Source: Robiginitomaculum antarcticum DSM 21748 (GTDB lineage: Bacteria; Pseudomonadota; Alphaproteobacteria; Caulobacterales; Maricaulaceae). From it: a DNA stretch of 64,000 nucleotides. Shown here in pieces: positions 61,367-64,000 of the stretch; within the stretch, counting starts at the first letter, position 1; each line of letters starts with the position of its first letter. The notes below the pieces were generated by a model. The model was not told where the DNA came from, made no database searches, and was given only the letters and a program-made list of their open reading frames with translations. The DNA lies in the NCBI RefSeq assembly GCF_000365025.1, contig NZ_KB823011.1, positions 637,971 through 701,970 on the forward strand, written 5' to 3'. The position numbers were made by a program, and so were the translations under genes.

Positions 61367-64000
61367 CTAGCGCGGTGTATATCCAATGGAGAAGCGGAGG
61401 CCTTCACTTGAGAAGCCACTTGCTCCAATACCGTCGCTAAAGGCTGACAAATTATAAATAAGCCCATTGCTAGTGTTAAAACTGAGACCGCCCTCTAAAC
61501 GACCACGAATATTATCATTACTGACAAATTTTTGAGCTTTACCGAATGAGTAGATACCTTCTGCAGTCATGAATGTGGATACTATGAGATCTTTATTAAC
61601 TCGGAATTCTTTTGAAATTCGAGGAGCCAAATTGATCGTGCTCAGGTCAATCGTTTGACCGGGGATGATAACACCAAGACTATCGACATATTCTTTTTGC
61701 TGCTCCGTAATGTGCCGCACGCCAAGTGTGGGCTGAATAGATATGCCATTTTTGAACTGATAGTCACCCGTAATGGAGCCCGTTGCGAGATAGCGATTTG
61801 TATCGAATTTATCACGGTAGGTTCCTAAAGGTGAGACCTCATTATCAGACTGACCCAACCCAAGGCGTCCGTCAAAGTAAAGTGACTCACTCAGCTTAAC
61901 TGTCGTGTAGGGGCCGACCATGAATCCCTTACCGCTTGATAAGAAAGTATCGTCTGAACGATCAGAGTCGAAAACATCATACTGCCCTACAATCCCAAAC
62001 AAGGTATTCTCACCTGCGAGAACGTCCACGCCAGCATACAAAATATTATAGTCGCCCTCAGTATTCTGCACATTGAATTTAGACGTGATACCTTCGATCC
62101 AAATATCGTATTTAGGGCGTTTATCGCCAGTGTTTAAAATACTAGACAAGCTTGTTTTCACAGCTGCCGAGCCGTTCGACATTGCGACTTGAATTGGTAG
62201 CTTTTCTGATCCTGGAAGCGTAAACCCGCCAGCTGACAAGCCGCCATTCCCGCTACGCCGTCCGTTTAAGCGATCCATCCGACGTCCAAATTGTGGCTGG
62301 TTCGCCAATAATACTGTATTGCGGCTCGCGACCATCGTCCCGATGGCCTTTTGGGCTTCTGCTCGTGAATTCACAGTCGAGAATGTACACGTCACATTAT
62401 CACCGGGTGCCAGAGCAATCGTCGCCGTGCGCGTGGACGTGTTAGCTGCGGCACTACCAGAGTCGCAGCTAATTCCTGTCAGCGCAAAACCAAGCTGTGA
62501 CACATCTGCGAACCGGGCTGTATAAGTACCGCTCACGACGTCATTAGCTACCAACTGGCCTGTGCCGCCCATCGTTTGAACCTCTGCATCGAGCGCGCTC
62601 AAGTTAGAATTAAATCTGAACCGCCGATCTTCGCCTGTGGCTTGCACAACAAGCGTTATTGATCCGGTGGGCTCAACTGTTACCGTCACTGTGTCAGTCG
62701 ACTGTATAGCGCCGTCATTTACGGTAAGCTCAAATACAAAGTCTGTGGTGCCCGCGACCTCGGGAACCGTAAAGCTTGGTGATACCGCACTGGCATTACT
62801 CAGAGTAACGGCAGTCCCTCCCGTTTGTATCCATGCATAATTCAGTGCGTCACCGTTGGCATCATTCGAGCCGGAGCCATCGAGAGTAACCGTTTCCCCC
62901 TCAACGCCCGTCAGACTCTGGTCAGCTCCAGCATTAGCGGTTGGTGCTACATTCGGGGCAACAAAATTGTATGTGACGGTCGTGGTATCTGCCGCCGAGT
63001 TCACAGTGCCGTCATTCACAACAAGGCTAAACACGAGAGTTTCGTCCGCATTTGGTGCCGAGAACGTCGGAGAGACTGCAGCCGCATCGCTAAGCGTGAC
63101 CGCGGCGCCGCTTGTCTGAGTCCAAGCATAAGTCAGGGGATTATTATCCGCATCTGAAGAACCCGAACCATCAAGCGTAATTGTCGTTCCTGCCAAAGCC
63201 ATGACACTTTGATCCGCACCTGCGTCAGCAACTGGAGCGTCGTTAGCCGCTACAAAATTATAGGTTACAGTGGTCGTATCTGCCGCAGAGTTCACTGTGC
63301 CATCATTAACAACGAGACTAAACACAAGTATTGTGTCCGCATTCGGAGACGTGAAAGTTGGAGAGGCTGCGTTTGCGTTGCTAAGCGTTACCGCTGCTCC
63401 GCTCGTTTGAGTCCAGATATACGTTAGCGCATCTCCATTGCCATCATTTGATCCCGAACCATCTAAAGCAATCGCCGTACCCGCCACAGCAGTTATGTTT
63501 TGATCTGCGCCAGCACTGGCTACAGGCGCCACGTTGGGTGCTACGAATGTAAAAGTGACAGTGGTCATATCGGGTGCTGAGTCCACCGTGCCGTCATTGA
63601 CGACAAGGCTGAATACAAGCGTCGCATCCGCCCCGGGTGAGGTGAATGTCGGTGAGACTGCGCTCGCATAGCTCAGCGTGACCGGCGTCCCGCTCGTTTG
63701 CGTCCAAGCATAGGTTAAAGGATCACCGTTCGCATCATTCGACCCCGTACCGTTCAAAGTGATCGTCGTACCAGCCAAAGCTGTAATAGCCTGGTCCGCA
63801 CCAGCATTGGCTACCGGAATCGCGTTGCCAGCCATAAAGGTGTAAGTCACAGTTGTCGTAGCCGGAGCTGAGTCTACCGTGCTGTCGTTAACAACAAGAC
63901 TAAATACGAGCGTCGCATCTGCACCAGGCGCTGCAAAGGTCGGAGACACTGCCGTCGCGTCACTCAACGTAACAGCAGTCCCGCTCGTCTGGGTCCACAT
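61367..64000 (-). CDS. Autotransporter-like protein with tandem PKD-like repeats, 5' end beyond window
   Basis: The visible 877 residues lack the N-terminus. Residues 1-440 hold at least four tandem domains of about 97 residues. Each begins NAGADQ, continues with LDGSGSNDANGDALTY, then TQTSGAAVTL and VVNDGTV, which are typical PKD/Ig-like features. A different region follows, then an autotransporter-type beta-barrel at about 620-877 (YDIWIEGITSKFNV, DVLAGENTLFGIVGQYD, GLRFSIGYTPR). It may be a surface adhesin or protease passenger; the passenger is not visible. It does not obviously belong to the carrageenan locus. It ends about 65 bases from the start of the copy-3 GH82-like gene, both on the minus strand. 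Confidence 0.75.
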   Translation of the reverse strand: MWTQTSGTAVTLSDATAVSPTFAAPGADATLVFSLVVNDSTVDSAPATTTVTYTFMAGNAIPVANAGADQAITALAGTTITLNGTGSNDANGDPLTYAWTQTSGTPVTLSYASAVSPTFTSPGADATLVFSLVVNDGTVDSAPDMTTVTFTFVAPNVAPVASAGADQNITAVAGTAIALDGSGSNDGNGDALTYIWTQTSGAAVTLSNANAASPTFTSPNADTILVFSLVVNDGTVNSAADTTTVTYNFVAANDAPVADAGADQSVMALAGTTITLDGSGSSDADNNPLTYAWTQTSGAAVTLSDAAAVSPTFSAPNADETLVFSLVVNDGTVNSAADTTTVTYNFVAPNVAPTANAGADQSLTGVEGETVTLDGSGSNDANGDALNYAWIQTGGTAVTLSNASAVSPSFTVPEVAGTTDFVFELTVNDGAIQSTDTVTVTVEPTGSITLVVQATGEDRRFRFNSNLSALDAEVQTMGGTGQLVANDVVSGTYTARFADVSQLGFALTGISCDSGSAAANTSTRTATIALAPGDNVTCTFSTVNSRAEAQKAIGTMVASRNTVLLANQPQFGRRMDRLNGRRSGNGGLSAGGFTLPGSEKLPIQVAMSNGSAAVKTSLSSILNTGDKRPKYDIWIEGITSKFNVQNTEGDYNILYAGVDVLAGENTLFGIVGQYDVFDSDRSDDTFLSSGKGFMVGPYTTVKLSESLYFDGRLGLGQSDNEVSPLGTYRDKFDTNRYLATGSITGDYQFKNGISIQPTLGVRHITEQQKEYVDSLGVIIPGQTIDLSTINLAPRISKEFRVNKDLIVSTFMTAEGIYSFGKAQKFVSNDNIRGRLEGGLSFNTSNGLIYNLSAFSDGIGASGFSSEGLRFSIGYTPR
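62800..64000. repeat. 291-bp tandem repeats encoding PKD-like domains
   Basis: The sequence CGCTCGTTTG/CGCTTGTCTG, just before the GTCC that begins the TQTSG segment, recurs at about 63109, 63400, 63691 and 63982, exactly 291 bases apart, with a more diverged unit near 62820. They correspond to 97-residue domains in the autotransporter-like gene. Confidence 0.85.

Noticed and set aside
1..64000. tRNA, rRNA, CRISPR array or complete insertion sequence
   Set aside because: I looked for clover-leaf segments, regularly spaced short repeats and transposase motifs and found none that I could support by eye.

Overview
The window suggests a marine alphaproteobacterium, probably of the Hyphomonadaceae/Maricaulales type. 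The evidence is a plasmid or integrative-conjugative backbone with the DUF736, DUF2840, DUF3363-relaxase, TraF and ParB genes typical of alphaproteobacteria, large Caulobacter/sphingomonad-style TonB receptors, no SusC/SusD pairs, and many periplasmic lipoprotein enzymes for algal galactans. Family calls rest on motif reading from memory; no search was run.

Region 1 (1-11.85 kb) is mobile-element backbone, read mostly leftward. It holds a partial TIR-domain protein at the left edge, an ORF6N protein, a lipoprotein, a relaxase, a tiny coupled ORF, a TraF peptidase, DUF2840, an AlpA-like HTH protein, a DUF2285-like protein and DUF736. A decayed, inverted second copy of DUF736 faces the intact one across a hairpin-rich centre. 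Beyond it lie a ParB operon with three small unknown genes and ArdA, then about 500 bp of GC-rich non-coding sequence. No type IV secretion or TraG genes are seen.

Region 2 (11.86-61.3 kb) is a large carrageenan utilisation locus. It encodes a lipoprotein formylglycine-generating enzyme, five S1 sulfatases, GH110, two GH2 enzymes, an SGNH esterase, a GH150 lambda-carrageenase, three GH82-like beta-helix proteins, two PhoD-like metallophosphoesterases and two TonB-dependent receptors. It also has a vSGLT-type galactose symporter and a complete De Ley-Doudoroff route: mutarotase, SDR dehydrogenase, SMP-30 lactonase, IlvD/Edd dehydratase, DgoK, DgoA and GAPDH. No 3,6-anhydrogalactose genes are visible, which fits lambda-carrageenan because its backbone is galactose only. 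A divergent PEP carboxylase-like gene sits inside the locus.

A 17-bp palindrome, TATTTATAcTATAAATA, recurs with variations before most operons and before a DgoR-like GntR/FCD gene, so one galactonate-type repressor probably controls the locus.

Region 3 (61.4-64 kb) is the C-terminal part of an autotransporter-like protein with tandem PKD-like repeats, cut by the window edge.

The most unusual points are these: all three GH82-like proteins carry Gly where the family's catalytic base Asp should be; two PhoD-like enzymes sit among the sulfatases; one sulfatase has C-S-I-S-R in place of C-x-P-x-R; and the locus directly abuts a conjugative backbone.
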